From an uncultured Porphyromonadaceae bacterium (GTDB lineage: Bacteria; Bacteroidota; Bacteroidia; Bacteroidales; Muribaculaceae): a stretch of 58,917 nt of DNA. Location: the NCBI GenBank assembly GCA_900541865.1, contig UQLO01000014.1:1-58917 (forward strand), written 5' to 3'. The position numbers were made by a program, and so were the translations under genes. The notes under the pieces were generated by a model. The model ran no database searches, was not told where the DNA came from, and saw only the letters and a list, made by a program, of their open reading frames with translations. This document shows positions 36,059 to 44,464 of the stretch, piece by piece (position 1 is the first letter of the stretch; each line of letters starts with the position of its first letter).

Positions 36059-37456
36059 ATGGAACAAATATTCGCTTACATAATCGGGCTCGGGGCTGCG
36101 GTGATGATGCCTGTCATCTTCACAGTCCTGGGCCTGTGTATCGGCATCCGCTTCGGCGAAGCCCTCAAGGCCGGCCTCAAGGTGGGCGTGGGCTTCGTCG
36201 GGCTCAGCATAGTGACTGCGCTGCTCACCAGCGCGCTCACACCTGCTCTACGCTCTGTTGTCGATATCTACCACCTTGAGCTCCACGTGTTCGACATGGG
36301 TTGGCCGGCGGCTGCCTCCGTGGCCTACAATACTGCTGTCGGCGCCTTCATCATCCCGGTGTGCCTGGCGGTGAACCTGCTGATGCTCTTCACCGGCACC
36401 ACCCGCACCGTCAACATCGACCTTTGGAACTACTGGCACTTCGCCTTCATCGGGGCCGTGATATACTTCGCCTCCGACTCGCTGGCGTGGGGTTTCTTCG
36501 GTGCCGTAATATGCTATGCCATAACGCTTGTTTTGGCCGACCTGACGGCGCGCCGCTTCCAGGATTACTATAAGGACGTCGACGGTATTTCCATCCCCCA
36601 GCCCTTCTGCGCCGGCTTTGCGCCGGTGGCATGGGCGGTCAACAAAGTCCTCGACCGCATACCCGGCATCAATCGCCTCGAAATCGACGCCGAAGGCCTC
36701 AAACGCAAGTTCGGCGTGCTGGGCGAGCCTCTTTTCTTAGGTGTGATTGTGGGCATCGCCATCGGCTGCCTGTCGTGCCGGTCGTGGGCCCAAGTCCGCC
36801 AGGAAGTGCCCCACATTCTGCTGTTGGGCGTACAGATGGGAGCCGTGATGGAGCTTATACCGCGTGTCACTGTGCTGTTCATCGAAGGCTTGCGCCCCAT
36901 CAGCGAAGCCACCCGCAGTCTCATCGGCCGCAAGTTCAAAAACGCCGACGGCCTCAACATAGGCATGAGCCCGGCCCTGGTCATCGGCCACCCGACCACT
37001 CTGGTGGTGTCGCTGCTGCTCATTCCGGTGGCGCTGGTGCTGGCTGTTGTGCTTCCGGGCAACGAATTTCTGCCTCTGGCCTCGCTGGCGGGTATGTTCT
37101 ACGTGTTTCCGCTGGTGCTGCCGTTCACCCGCGGCAGCGTGCTTAAAACCTTCGTCGTGGGTCTTGTGGTTATAGTTGGCGCCCTGTATATGGTCACCAA
37201 CATAGCGCCTTGGTTCACCCTTGCCGCCAACGACGTCCACGCCGCAACGGGCGATGCCGCCGTGGCCATTCCCGAGGGGTTCAGCGGCGGCAGCCTCGAC
37301 TTTGCGGGCAGTCCGCTGGCCTGGGGCATCTTCCGGTGCCTGCACGCGTGGCGCTGGGTGGGTGCAGCCGTGCTCGTGGTGCTCACGATGGGCCTGATGT
37401 GGTGGAACCGCGTGCGCCTGCTGCGTGTGCGAGCCGCCCAACCCGAGGTGTCATAA
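36059..37456 (+). CDS. Orphan PTS EIIC permease, galactitol (GatC) type
   Basis: A 465-residue integral membrane protein of the GatC/UlaA-like EIIC superfamily: about 12 hydrophobic segments, with an N-terminal IIGLGAAVMMPVIFTVLG, a conserved NTAVGAFIIPVCL stretch and the C-terminal GMSPALVIGHPTTLV block. It is full length, and the sequence has no break. In a true PTS it would need EIIA, EIIB, HPr and EI; none are nearby, and Bacteroidetes as a group usually lack a PTS. I infer that it carries its substrate without phosphorylation. Position between the KduD-type dehydrogenase and kduI suggests a deoxyketouronate. It is likely translationally close to the dehydrogenase (13-nt gap). Confidence 0.82.
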   Translation: MEQIFAYIIGLGAAVMMPVIFTVLGLCIGIRFGEALKAGLKVGVGFVGLSIVTALLTSALTPALRSVVDIYHLELHVFDMGWPAAASVAYNTAVGAFIIPVCLAVNLLMLFTGTTRTVNIDLWNYWHFAFIGAVIYFASDSLAWGFFGAVICYAITLVLADLTARRFQDYYKDVDGISIPQPFCAGFAPVAWAVNKVLDRIPGINRLEIDAEGLKRKFGVLGEPLFLGVIVGIAIGCLSCRSWAQVRQEVPHILLLGVQMGAVMELIPRVTVLFIEGLRPISEATRSLIGRKFKNADGLNIGMSPALVIGHPTTLVVSLLLIPVALVLAVVLPGNEFLPLASLAGMFYVFPLVLPFTRGSVLKTFVVGLVVIVGALYMVTNIAPWFTLAANDVHAATGDAAVAIPEGFSGGSLDFAGSPLAWGIFRCLHAWRWVGAAVLVVLTMGLMWWNRVRLLRVRAAQPEVS

Positions 37457-37490
37457 ATAAAGTAATTCCGTATTGCTTAACAAAAATACA

Positions 37491-38414
37491 ATGCTTCGTA
37501 AATTTTTAATTCTTAGCGCAGTAGCAATGGGAACTATTGCAGCCATGGGCCAAACCGCCTATACGGTGCAGCGCGCGTGCCATCCGGACGACGTTCGCAA
37601 CTACACCACCGACCAACTCCGCAGCCGCTTCGCCATGACCGACGTCATGGCCCCCGACAGCGTGTTGCTCACCTACTCCATGTACGACCGCCTCATCTTC
37701 GGCGGCGTGATGCCCGTAAGCGGCCCGGTACGCCTGGAGACCATCGACCCTCTCAAGGCCGAATACTTTCTGGAGCGCCGTGAGCTGGGCGTGATCAACA
37801 CCGGGGGCAACGGCATCGTCACCGTCGACGGCACCGACTACGAGCTCCACTTCAAGGACGCCCTCTACATAGGGCGGGGCCACCGCGAGGTAGTGTTCCG
37901 CAGCCTCGACAGCGCCAATCCGGCAAAGTTCTACCTCAACTCTACCACGGCCCACAAGGAATACCCCGTGCAGCTGATAACCATCGACGGTCGCCCCGGC
38001 ACCATAGCCGCCAACCGCATCGCCGCCGGCAGCATGGAGGATAGCAACGACCGCGTCATCAACCAGCTCATTACCAACAATGTGCTGCGCGAAGGCCCCT
38101 GCCAGCTCCAGATGGGCCTGACCGAGCTCAAGCCGGGCAGCGTGTGGAACACCATGCCGGCCCACACCCACGACCGCCGCGTCGAAGCCTACTACTACTT
38201 CAACCTCACCCCCGGCAACGCCATCTGCCACCTCATGGGCGAACCTCAGGAGACCCGCGTGGTGTGGCTCCACAACGAGCAGGCCATAATGAGCCCCGAA
38301 TGGAGCATCCACGCTGCCGCAGGCACTTCCAACTACATGTTCATTTGGGGCATGGGCGGTGAAAACCTCAACTACGGCGATATGGACCGCATCGAGTACC
38401 TCAACATGCGATAA
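37491..38414 (+). CDS. kduI: 4-deoxy-L-threo-5-hexosulose-uronate ketol-isomerase with a signal peptide (predicted periplasmic KduI)
   Basis: A cupin-type isomerase that turns 4-deoxy-5-ketouronate (DKI, from unsaturated uronic acids of pectin or glycosaminoglycans) into 3-deoxy-2,5-hexodiulosonate. The four metal ligands known for E. coli KduI (His196, His198, Glu203, His245, from memory) appear as His225, His227, Glu232 and His274, a constant offset of 29. The body matches closely (FLERRELGVINTGG, WNTMPAHTHDRR, WSIHAAAGT, IWGMGGEN). The extra 29 residues form a classic signal peptide: MLRKF, a hydrophobic stretch LILSAVAMGTIAA, and a cleavage site AMG|QT. The longer frame from a TTG at 37473 would bury this and is less likely. 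It is the last gene of the operon, 34 nt after the EIIC gene, with a terminator downstream. Confidence 0.88.
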   Translation: MLRKFLILSAVAMGTIAAMGQTAYTVQRACHPDDVRNYTTDQLRSRFAMTDVMAPDSVLLTYSMYDRLIFGGVMPVSGPVRLETIDPLKAEYFLERRELGVINTGGNGIVTVDGTDYELHFKDALYIGRGHREVVFRSLDSANPAKFYLNSTTAHKEYPVQLITIDGRPGTIAANRIAAGSMEDSNDRVINQLITNNVLREGPCQLQMGLTELKPGSVWNTMPAHTHDRRVEAYYYFNLTPGNAICHLMGEPQETRVVWLHNEQAIMSPEWSIHAAAGTSNYMFIWGMGGENLNYGDMDRIEYLNMR

Positions 38415-38439
38415 CGCATTTCATTCAATCAAAAGCGGG

Positions 38440-38477
38440 CAGGCCGGGACAGCGCAAGCGACCCCGGCCTGTTTTTT
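38440..38477 (+). terminator. Terminator of the xylE-dehydrogenase-EIIC-kduI operon
   Basis: A 9-bp stem (38440-38448 CAGGCCGGG with 38463-38471) is followed by TTTTTT. It lies 26 nt after the kduI stop codon. Confidence 0.88.
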
Positions 38478-38502
38478 ACATATCACGGAGGGTATGAAAG
38501 CT

Positions 38503-38543
38503 GACGCGCGCAGACAGACGGGGAAAGTCTGAATGCGCGCGTC
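38503..38543. repeat. Long hairpin downstream of the TM2 gene
   Basis: A 9-bp arm GACGCGCGC (38503-38511) pairs with GCGCGCGTC (38535-38543), and an inner AGAC/GTCT stem extends it. It lies 50 nt after the TM2 stop on the minus strand. There is no U-tract directly behind it, so it is not a standard terminator. Confidence 0.6.
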
Positions 38544-38593
38544 GGTTATAGAGAGTATTCCGTGCTGTCGGGTATGGGGACAGCGGAAATTGC

Positions 38594-38827
38594 TTAGACG
38601 GTGGGAGCGGGCTGAGCGTAGTTGGCGGGAGCGGCGTTGTACTTGGCGTTGAAGTCAGCGTCGGACATGATGAGAAGACGGATGAAGTCTACCAGAGCGC
38701 CGATACCGACGATGCCGGCGGTGAGCAGATAGAGGATGCCCATACCGGTCTGGCGGAGGTAGAATCTGTGGATTCCGAGACCTCCGAGGAAGAAGCAAAG
38801 GAGGATTGCGGTGATTTTAGATTTCAT
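38594..38827 (-). CDS. TM2 domain-containing small membrane protein
   Basis: A 77-residue protein that is almost entirely a TM2 domain: two hydrophobic helices (ITAILLCFFLGGLGIHRFYL and GILYLLTAGIVGIGALVDFI) joined by a short turn with the conserved GxHRFY and the acidic D at the end of the second helix (about 48). A polar tail ending YAQPAPTV follows. TM2 proteins are widespread small inner-membrane proteins of unclear function. There are no co-directional neighbours within 500 nt, and a TATATTTG -7 element lies 45 nt upstream. The start is the ATG at 38827, the only one in frame near the first helix. Confidence 0.88.
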   Translation of the reverse strand: MKSKITAILLCFFLGGLGIHRFYLRQTGMGILYLLTAGIVGIGALVDFIRLLIMSDADFNAKYNAAPANYAQPAPTV

Positions 38828-38871
38828 AAATCGGTTTATTAAGGTTTGTAGAAAGGTTTGTGTTCCGGCGG

Positions 38872-38879
38872 CAAATATA
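38872..38879 (-). promoter_or_regulatory. -7 element of the TM2 gene
   Basis: TATATTTG on the minus strand (38879-38872). At the -33 position, where TTTG is expected, the sequence is a run of seven G (minus strand, 38905-38899). The leader would be about 40 nt. Confidence 0.55.
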
Positions 38880-39084
38880 GGTAGAATATGTCTTTTTACC
38901 CCCCCGGAGTGTTAAATAATGTTTCACCAAACATAAAAGATGTTAACTCGGCGCATATCGCGAAAATTATCTGCAAAAAAGCCCATTTCCTTCAATAATA
39001 GAGGCTTGTTTTAGCCGGGAGGTTTGTTTTGGGCGCCAGCTTGATTTGGGGGCATTTTTATTTTAGGTTTTTGATTATAAAGCG

Positions 39085-39092
39085 TAATTTTG
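39085..39092 (+). promoter_or_regulatory. -7 element of the BamA/TamA-like gene
   Basis: A perfect TAATTTTG ends 4 nt before the GTG at 39097. A TTTT lies about 20 nt upstream as a weak -33 element. The transcript would begin at about the GTG, so either the message is leaderless or translation starts at the in-frame TTG at 39121. Confidence 0.55.
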
Positions 39093-39096
39093 CAGT

Positions 39097-41493
39097 GTGA
39101 AAACCATCCGGACACAATGCTTGGGGCGCCGTGGCTTTGCGCAGAGCGGGCGCCTGTGGTTGGCCATGCTTGCGGCGTGCCTTATGGCGGCGTGCAGCAG
39201 CGTCAAGCATGTACCTGAGGGTCAATATCTTCTCGACAAGGTCAATATTGAGGTCGAGGACGGTGCCGACGTCGACCGCACCGAGCTCTACAACTTTCTG
39301 CGCCAGCAGCCCAACCACAAGGTGTTGGGATTCGCGCGCCTCTCGCTGGGTACATACTCTCTGTCGGGGTCCGACACCACAAAGTGGTACAACCGCTGGC
39401 TTCGCCGCGTCGGGCAGCCTCCGGTGATCTACGACGCCGAAGCCACCGAAGGCTCGCGCAGGCAGCTCCAGCAGGCTATGGTGAACAGCGGATATATGGA
39501 TGCCGTAGTGGCGGTCGACACCATCGGCGACCGCGAGCGCCGGCGCATGGAGGTCGACTTCACCATCACCGCCGGCCGACCACGACGCATAGAGTCGGTA
39601 CGCTACGACGTTCCGGACCCGGTGCTCCGCGAGTTGGTAATGGCGCAGACCAACCGCAGCGAACTGCGGCCCGGCATAATGTTCGACCGCACCGTACTCG
39701 ACGAGGAGCGCACCCGCATAACCCGCCAGCTGCAGAACCACGGCTACTTCTACTTCAACCGCGAATTTATCAACTTCACTGCCGACACCGTTGCGGGCAG
39801 CCCGCTGGTGGGCCTGACGGTCAATGTGCGCAACCCCGAAAACCGCCACGGCATCAGCATAGCTGCCGCCGACAGCCTCACCTCCACCGACCTGCGGCAC
39901 CACACTTATCTCATCCGCCACGTCACCTTCGTTGTCGACACCGACATCGACCCCCGCAATCCACGTCGCGGGGCCGACACGGTCGACTTCCACGGCAAGA
40001 CCTTCATCTTCGCGGGCGACCGCTACCTGCGTCCCCGCGTAGTAAACCAGATGTGCTACCTCGAGCCGGGGCAGCCCTACAGCGCCCGCAACGTGGAGCG
40101 CACCTACGAGGCACTGGGGCGCCTTGCCATCGTGAAATTCATCAACATAGACCTTCAGCCGGCCGGCGCCCTGGGCGACCTTGGGCTGCTGGACGCAACC
40201 ATCTATCTGAGCCGCAACAAAAAGCAAAGCATAACCGCCGAACTCGAGGGCACCAACAGCGAGGGCGACCTCGGCTTCGGAATAGGTCTGGGCTATCGCC
40301 ACCGCGACATAGGTCGCGGCGCCGAGCAGCTCTCGGCCAAGTTCCGCGCTTCGTACGAGAGCCTGTCGGGCAAATTCGAGGGTCTGGTCAACAAGCGCTA
40401 CACCGAGTACGCCGCCGAAGTGGGCCTTACCTTTCCGCAGTTCAAATGCCCCTTCCTGTCGCGCAGCTTCCGCCAGCGCATATTGGCCAGCACGGAGTTC
40501 TCGGTGTCGTTCAACTACCAGGAGCGGCCGGAGTACACCCGCATAATAGCCGGGGCGGCCTGGAAATGGCTCTGGCAGCAGCGCCGTCCGGAGGGCCAGC
40601 GCCGTCAGACCTACGACCTTGTCGACATCAACTATGTCCGGCTGCCCCGCTCCACCCTCGATTTTCTGGACCAGATAGCACCCTCCAACCCCCTGCTGCG
40701 CTACAGCTATGAGGACCACTTCATCATGCGCATGGGCTATACCTACTACTACACCAACCGGCGCGCCCCGGAGGCGGGCACCACTCGCACGACGGCCTTC
40801 CAGCCCGTGGTGACGAGCATACGCGCCTCGGTGGAGACCGCCGGCAACCTTCTCTACGGCATATCGAACCTCATCGGGCAGAAGAAGCGTGGAGGCGTCT
40901 ACAAGATTTTCGACATCCAGTACGCTCAGTATGTCAAGGGCGAGGTCGACTACACCATCACACGCCACTTCGACACCCGCAACTCGCTGTCGTTCCACGT
41001 CGGCGGCGGCATCGCCTACCCCTACGGCAACTCTTCGATGGTGCCCTTCGAGAAGCGATTCTACGCCGGAGGCGCAAACGGCGTGCGCGGCTGGGGTGTG
41101 CGCACACTGGGCCCGGGCCGCTACGACGCGCGCAACACCGTGACCGACTTCATCAACCAGTGCGGCGACATCCGCCTCGACATGAGTGTGGAGTACCGCG
41201 CAAAACTCTTCTGGGTGCTGGAGGGCGCGCTCTTCGTCGATGCCGGCAACATATGGACCATCAAAGACTACGAAAACCAGCCGGGCGGCATGTTCCGCTT
41301 CAATAGCTTCTACAAGGAGCTGGCCGCAAGCTACGGCGTGGGCCTGCGCATGGACTTTACCTACTTCCTGCTCCGCTTCGACCTCGGTCTGAAGGCCCAC
41401 AATCCGGCAATGAACCAGGAGCGGTGGCCCATTGTTCATCCCAAGTGGAGCCGCGACGCCAATTTCCATTTCGCCGTGGGCTACCCGTTCTGA
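39097..41493 (+). CDS. BamA/TamA family outer-membrane lipoprotein
   Basis: An Omp85-superfamily protein of 798 residues from the GTG at 39097 (790 from the TTG at 39121). The lipobox LMAACSS places a lipid-modified Cys at 33, so it is a lipoprotein, as in the Bacteroidetes TamA-like members. POTRA-like domains (about 40-370) precede a 16-strand-type barrel (about 380-798) with the family's GGANGVRGWGVRTLGPG motif in the loop 6 region and a terminal strand ending VGYPF. It inserts or exports outer-membrane proteins or lipoproteins. It is 10 nt from the HAD gene (stop 41493, ATG 41504), so these are co-transcribed. The assignment between BamA and TamA subgroups is open. Confidence 0.87.
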   Translation: MKTIRTQCLGRRGFAQSGRLWLAMLAACLMAACSSVKHVPEGQYLLDKVNIEVEDGADVDRTELYNFLRQQPNHKVLGFARLSLGTYSLSGSDTTKWYNRWLRRVGQPPVIYDAEATEGSRRQLQQAMVNSGYMDAVVAVDTIGDRERRRMEVDFTITAGRPRRIESVRYDVPDPVLRELVMAQTNRSELRPGIMFDRTVLDEERTRITRQLQNHGYFYFNREFINFTADTVAGSPLVGLTVNVRNPENRHGISIAAADSLTSTDLRHHTYLIRHVTFVVDTDIDPRNPRRGADTVDFHGKTFIFAGDRYLRPRVVNQMCYLEPGQPYSARNVERTYEALGRLAIVKFINIDLQPAGALGDLGLLDATIYLSRNKKQSITAELEGTNSEGDLGFGIGLGYRHRDIGRGAEQLSAKFRASYESLSGKFEGLVNKRYTEYAAEVGLTFPQFKCPFLSRSFRQRILASTEFSVSFNYQERPEYTRIIAGAAWKWLWQQRRPEGQRRQTYDLVDINYVRLPRSTLDFLDQIAPSNPLLRYSYEDHFIMRMGYTYYYTNRRAPEAGTTRTTAFQPVVTSIRASVETAGNLLYGISNLIGQKKRGGVYKIFDIQYAQYVKGEVDYTITRHFDTRNSLSFHVGGGIAYPYGNSSMVPFEKRFYAGGANGVRGWGVRTLGPGRYDARNTVTDFINQCGDIRLDMSVEYRAKLFWVLEGALFVDAGNIWTIKDYENQPGGMFRFNSFYKELAASYGVGLRMDFTYFLLRFDLGLKAHNPAMNQERWPIVHPKWSRDANFHFAVGYPF

Positions 41494-41503
41494 CACAATC
41501 GAT

Positions 41504-42154
41504 ATGAAGGACTACATAATATTCGACCTCGACGGCACCCTGCTCAATACCATCGACGACCTTGCCGGTGCCACCAACTACGCGCTCCGTCAGCATGGCT
41601 ACCCGGTTCACGGCCTCTGGGTCTACCCCACTATGGTAGGCAACGGCGTGCGCAAACTCATCGAGCGCGCCCTGCCGGAGGACGCCCGCGAGGAAAGCAC
41701 CGTGCGCGAGGTGCTCTCGACCTTCACGAGCTACTACAGCAACCACTGCTGCGAGGCCACCAAACCCTATCCGGGCATACCGGAGCTGCTGGAGGCCCTG
41801 ACGGCGCGCGGCATCAATCTTGCCGTGGCGTCGAACAAATACCAGGAGGCCGTAACGACCATCATCTCCCACTACTTCCCCGACGCCAACTTCCGCGCCA
41901 TACTTGGCAATGAAGACGGCATACCTCGCAAGCCCGACCCCTCGATAGTCTTCAAGGCCCTGAGCATGTGCCCCACGCCAAAGAGCCAAGTGCTCTACGT
42001 GGGAGACTCCGGGGTCGACATGGAGACAGCGCGGCGTGCCTGCGTCGAAAGCGTCGGCGTGAGCTGGGGCTTCCGGCCAATCCACGAGCTCAAGGACGCC
42101 TATGCCGACCATATCATTTCCACTCCCTCCCAGATACTTGACCTTATAGGATAA
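41504..42154 (+). CDS. HAD family hydrolase, phosphoglycolate phosphatase-like
   Basis: A cytoplasmic phosphatase of 216 residues. The open frame begins earlier, inside the upstream gene, but the ATG at 41504, 10 nt after the BamA-like stop, gives a proper start. HAD motif I is FDLDGTLLNT (Asp8 and Asp10 as nucleophile and acid/base), motif II is VASN (about 110), motif III is the Lys in GIPRKPDP, and motif IV is YVGDSGVDMETA. The helical cap (YPTMVGNG, LIERAL) is of the phosphoglycolate phosphatase type. The physiological substrate is uncertain; related enzymes also act on pyrophosphate or sugar phosphates. Confidence 0.92.
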   Translation: MKDYIIFDLDGTLLNTIDDLAGATNYALRQHGYPVHGLWVYPTMVGNGVRKLIERALPEDAREESTVREVLSTFTSYYSNHCCEATKPYPGIPELLEALTARGINLAVASNKYQEAVTTIISHYFPDANFRAILGNEDGIPRKPDPSIVFKALSMCPTPKSQVLYVGDSGVDMETARRACVESVGVSWGFRPIHELKDAYADHIISTPSQILDLIG

Positions 42155-42219
42155 AATCCATAGCTTCTTAGCTTTTTTGTGACAATTCGGTTAATTTTCA
42201 GCCGAATTGCCCAATTCGT

Positions 42220-42250
42220 TATGTTTTTTAGACATTTTTATGTACTTTTG
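42220..42250 (+). promoter_or_regulatory. Promoter of the T9SS cargo operon
   Basis: TATG (42220-42223), 19 nt, then TACTTTTG (42243-42250). Upstream is an 8-bp inverted repeat CAATTCGG/CCGAATTG (42183-42190 and 42202-42209), plus a partial third copy CAATTCG (42212-42218), a possible operator. The leader is about 52 nt. Confidence 0.7.
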
Positions 42251-42307
42251 CGGCGTGTCTATTAAATCCAAACAAAATCAGTCCGTAAAGTTTAAATCTA
42301 TAAAACT

Positions 42308-44464
42308 ATGGTAAAATTCTATTCCACTTTATTACTAATGCTGCTGCTCGGCGTCTTCTCCGGTACGGCGAAGACGGTGACGTTCACCTCCAACTGCCCG
42401 GCCGCCGTGCAGATAATCAACACCGCCGACTACTCCTACATCACCATTCCGGCTTCCGGAACGCTGACGACGAACCTCGACAACAGCGTCTCTGTCAACA
42501 TCCAGCCCAACACCGGCTATCAGATCAATTCTGTGAGCGTAAACGGCAACTCCATTTGGGGATCCGGCTCATGGTATATCTCGAGCTATGACCTCCCCGA
42601 AGGCTGCACCGTGGCAATCGATGCCTCCGAGAAGCAGCCCAAGACGCTCACCATCGTCGGCGACCCCTCCATGGTGTATGTATCCTTCCAGTATTCCACC
42701 TACGATGCCTTGACCAACGTCAACGGGCAGTGGAACTTCAACATCACCAACGAATATGAAACCACCTACGTCTACGCCTACGAGGGCTATATGATCAGCT
42801 CTATCAAGGACCAGAACGGCAACGAAAACGTTTATTCTCCCACCCAGTCGTGCTCCTTCTACCACGGCTCGCTGGGTCAGAACACAGTGCTCACCGTGGA
42901 GGCATACGACCTTGCGGCCACGCGCACCACGCATGTGTCGCTCGAGGTTGACGGCGACGCTTCGGTTGTCAAAGTTACCCGCAACGGCGAGTACAACAGC
43001 ATACCCGTCGCTGACTTCGGCGACATCGCCCTCAACCCCGACACCGAGCTGCCTCTGACCATTGAGCACAACTACTACAGCTCGAACCTCTATAAAGTAG
43101 CGGTCAACGGCGAGGAAGTTTCCGCCCAGGGCCGCAGCTTCCGCCTCTCCTCGCTCTCCAACGGCGACAAGATCAAGGTGACCACCGACTTCCCGGAGGT
43201 TAAGGTGCCCGTAAACTTCATCTTTGCCAACGAAGGCACCGAAGACGCCATCAACGTTACCGTCGACGGCCAGAACGTATTCAAGGACGTATGGAGCACC
43301 GAAGGCTGGGGCGTCATGATGGGCCACAACCTCGGAATATCGACCAACCAGACCGACTTCAATATCACCACCTTGATGATAAACGGTCAGTTGGTATCGG
43401 CCTCGTCGTGGAGCGATTGTGTTCGAAGCGAAGATGCAATAACTGTTTTTGTCAGCGCCACACCCATCGAGCCTTACCACGTGACGGTCTACTATTCCGA
43501 CCCCAATTCATTCGGAATCTACAAAGACTGGAACAAGACTGAGCCATATGAACTTACGGGCGAGGACTGCACTGTGCTCGACGTGAAGCGCAGCAACAGC
43601 AATCTCTACATCCAGGCCAACGACGGCTTTATCCTCGACGGCGTTTACGATGCCAACGACACCAGCCTGGGCACCTCGGTCTACGTTTCGTCCGACATGG
43701 AAATCTACGTCTACACCTCCGAGTTCAAACGCGACCGCACTCTGGTGTTCTACATGGATGAAAACGCCAGCTGGACCTACGCTAACCTGACCCTGTCGAG
43801 CAACAACTACGACACGCGCAAGGAATTCAACTACTACTCGAGCGACTCGAACAACCCGATCGGTCCCGGCTACAGCTTCATCAACTTCGCTGAGCAGGAC
43901 GCACCCTTCAGCGTCAGCGCCTACACCAGCGCCAGCGGCTCCGCCAAAGTTTATCTCAACGGCGCCGAGGTTCCCTACCGCAACTACAGTTTCAGCATGC
44001 CCAGCGAAGTACCGGACAATTCCGTACTCAAGCTCTACTGGGGCGCTCCCGCCGAGTACACCGTGACCTACACCCTGGACGAAGATGCCGCCGCAAGCGT
44101 AGCCCACGACTACGTTGAGGAAATCGAGAACCCCTCGGTACACACCGTACTTGCCGGCACCCACTCTGTAATCTCCGTGAAGGCACGCACAAACTCGCCC
44201 CTCGAGGTCAAGGCCAACAGCGCCGCCGTCGAGCCCGACGAACTGGGCCGCTACATAGTTCCCATCAACGCCGACACCGAGATTTCGGTTGCCAACGGCT
44301 CCCAGACGGGCGTGGAAGGCATCGAAGCCGCCGCTCCGACCTCCGGCGCCGTCTACAACCTGCAGGGCATCAAGGTGCTTGATGCCACCGAAGCCGACCG
44401 CATCAACGAACTTCCCGCCGGTATCTATATCGTCGGCGGAGCAAAAGTCTTTATCGGTAAATGA
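42308..44464 (+). CDS. Secreted protein with T9SS type A sorting domain, function unknown
   Basis: This 718-residue protein has a signal peptide (MVKFYSTLLLMLLLGVFSGTAKT). The body is built of beta-rich repeats of about 90-110 residues, many rich in Tyr, Ser and Asp, with recurrent patterns such as NGNSIWGSGSWYISS and NGEEVSAQGRSFRLSS (a turn-rich, carbohydrate-binding-like style). The C-terminal 65 residues (GAVYNLQGIKVLD, LPAGIYIVGG, KVFIGK) are a T9SS type A sorting domain. I do not recognise a catalytic domain. Its stop overlaps the ATG of the S8 protease by 4 nt (ATGA), so the two are co-translated, and the LRR protein follows. It is probably surface-attached. Confidence 0.72.
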   Translation: MVKFYSTLLLMLLLGVFSGTAKTVTFTSNCPAAVQIINTADYSYITIPASGTLTTNLDNSVSVNIQPNTGYQINSVSVNGNSIWGSGSWYISSYDLPEGCTVAIDASEKQPKTLTIVGDPSMVYVSFQYSTYDALTNVNGQWNFNITNEYETTYVYAYEGYMISSIKDQNGNENVYSPTQSCSFYHGSLGQNTVLTVEAYDLAATRTTHVSLEVDGDASVVKVTRNGEYNSIPVADFGDIALNPDTELPLTIEHNYYSSNLYKVAVNGEEVSAQGRSFRLSSLSNGDKIKVTTDFPEVKVPVNFIFANEGTEDAINVTVDGQNVFKDVWSTEGWGVMMGHNLGISTNQTDFNITTLMINGQLVSASSWSDCVRSEDAITVFVSATPIEPYHVTVYYSDPNSFGIYKDWNKTEPYELTGEDCTVLDVKRSNSNLYIQANDGFILDGVYDANDTSLGTSVYVSSDMEIYVYTSEFKRDRTLVFYMDENASWTYANLTLSSNNYDTRKEFNYYSSDSNNPIGPGYSFINFAEQDAPFSVSAYTSASGSAKVYLNGAEVPYRNYSFSMPSEVPDNSVLKLYWGAPAEYTVTYTLDEDAAASVAHDYVEEIENPSVHTVLAGTHSVISVKARTNSPLEVKANSAAVEPDELGRYIVPINADTEISVANGSQTGVEGIEAAAPTSGAVYNLQGIKVLDATEADRINELPAGIYIVGGAKVFIGK

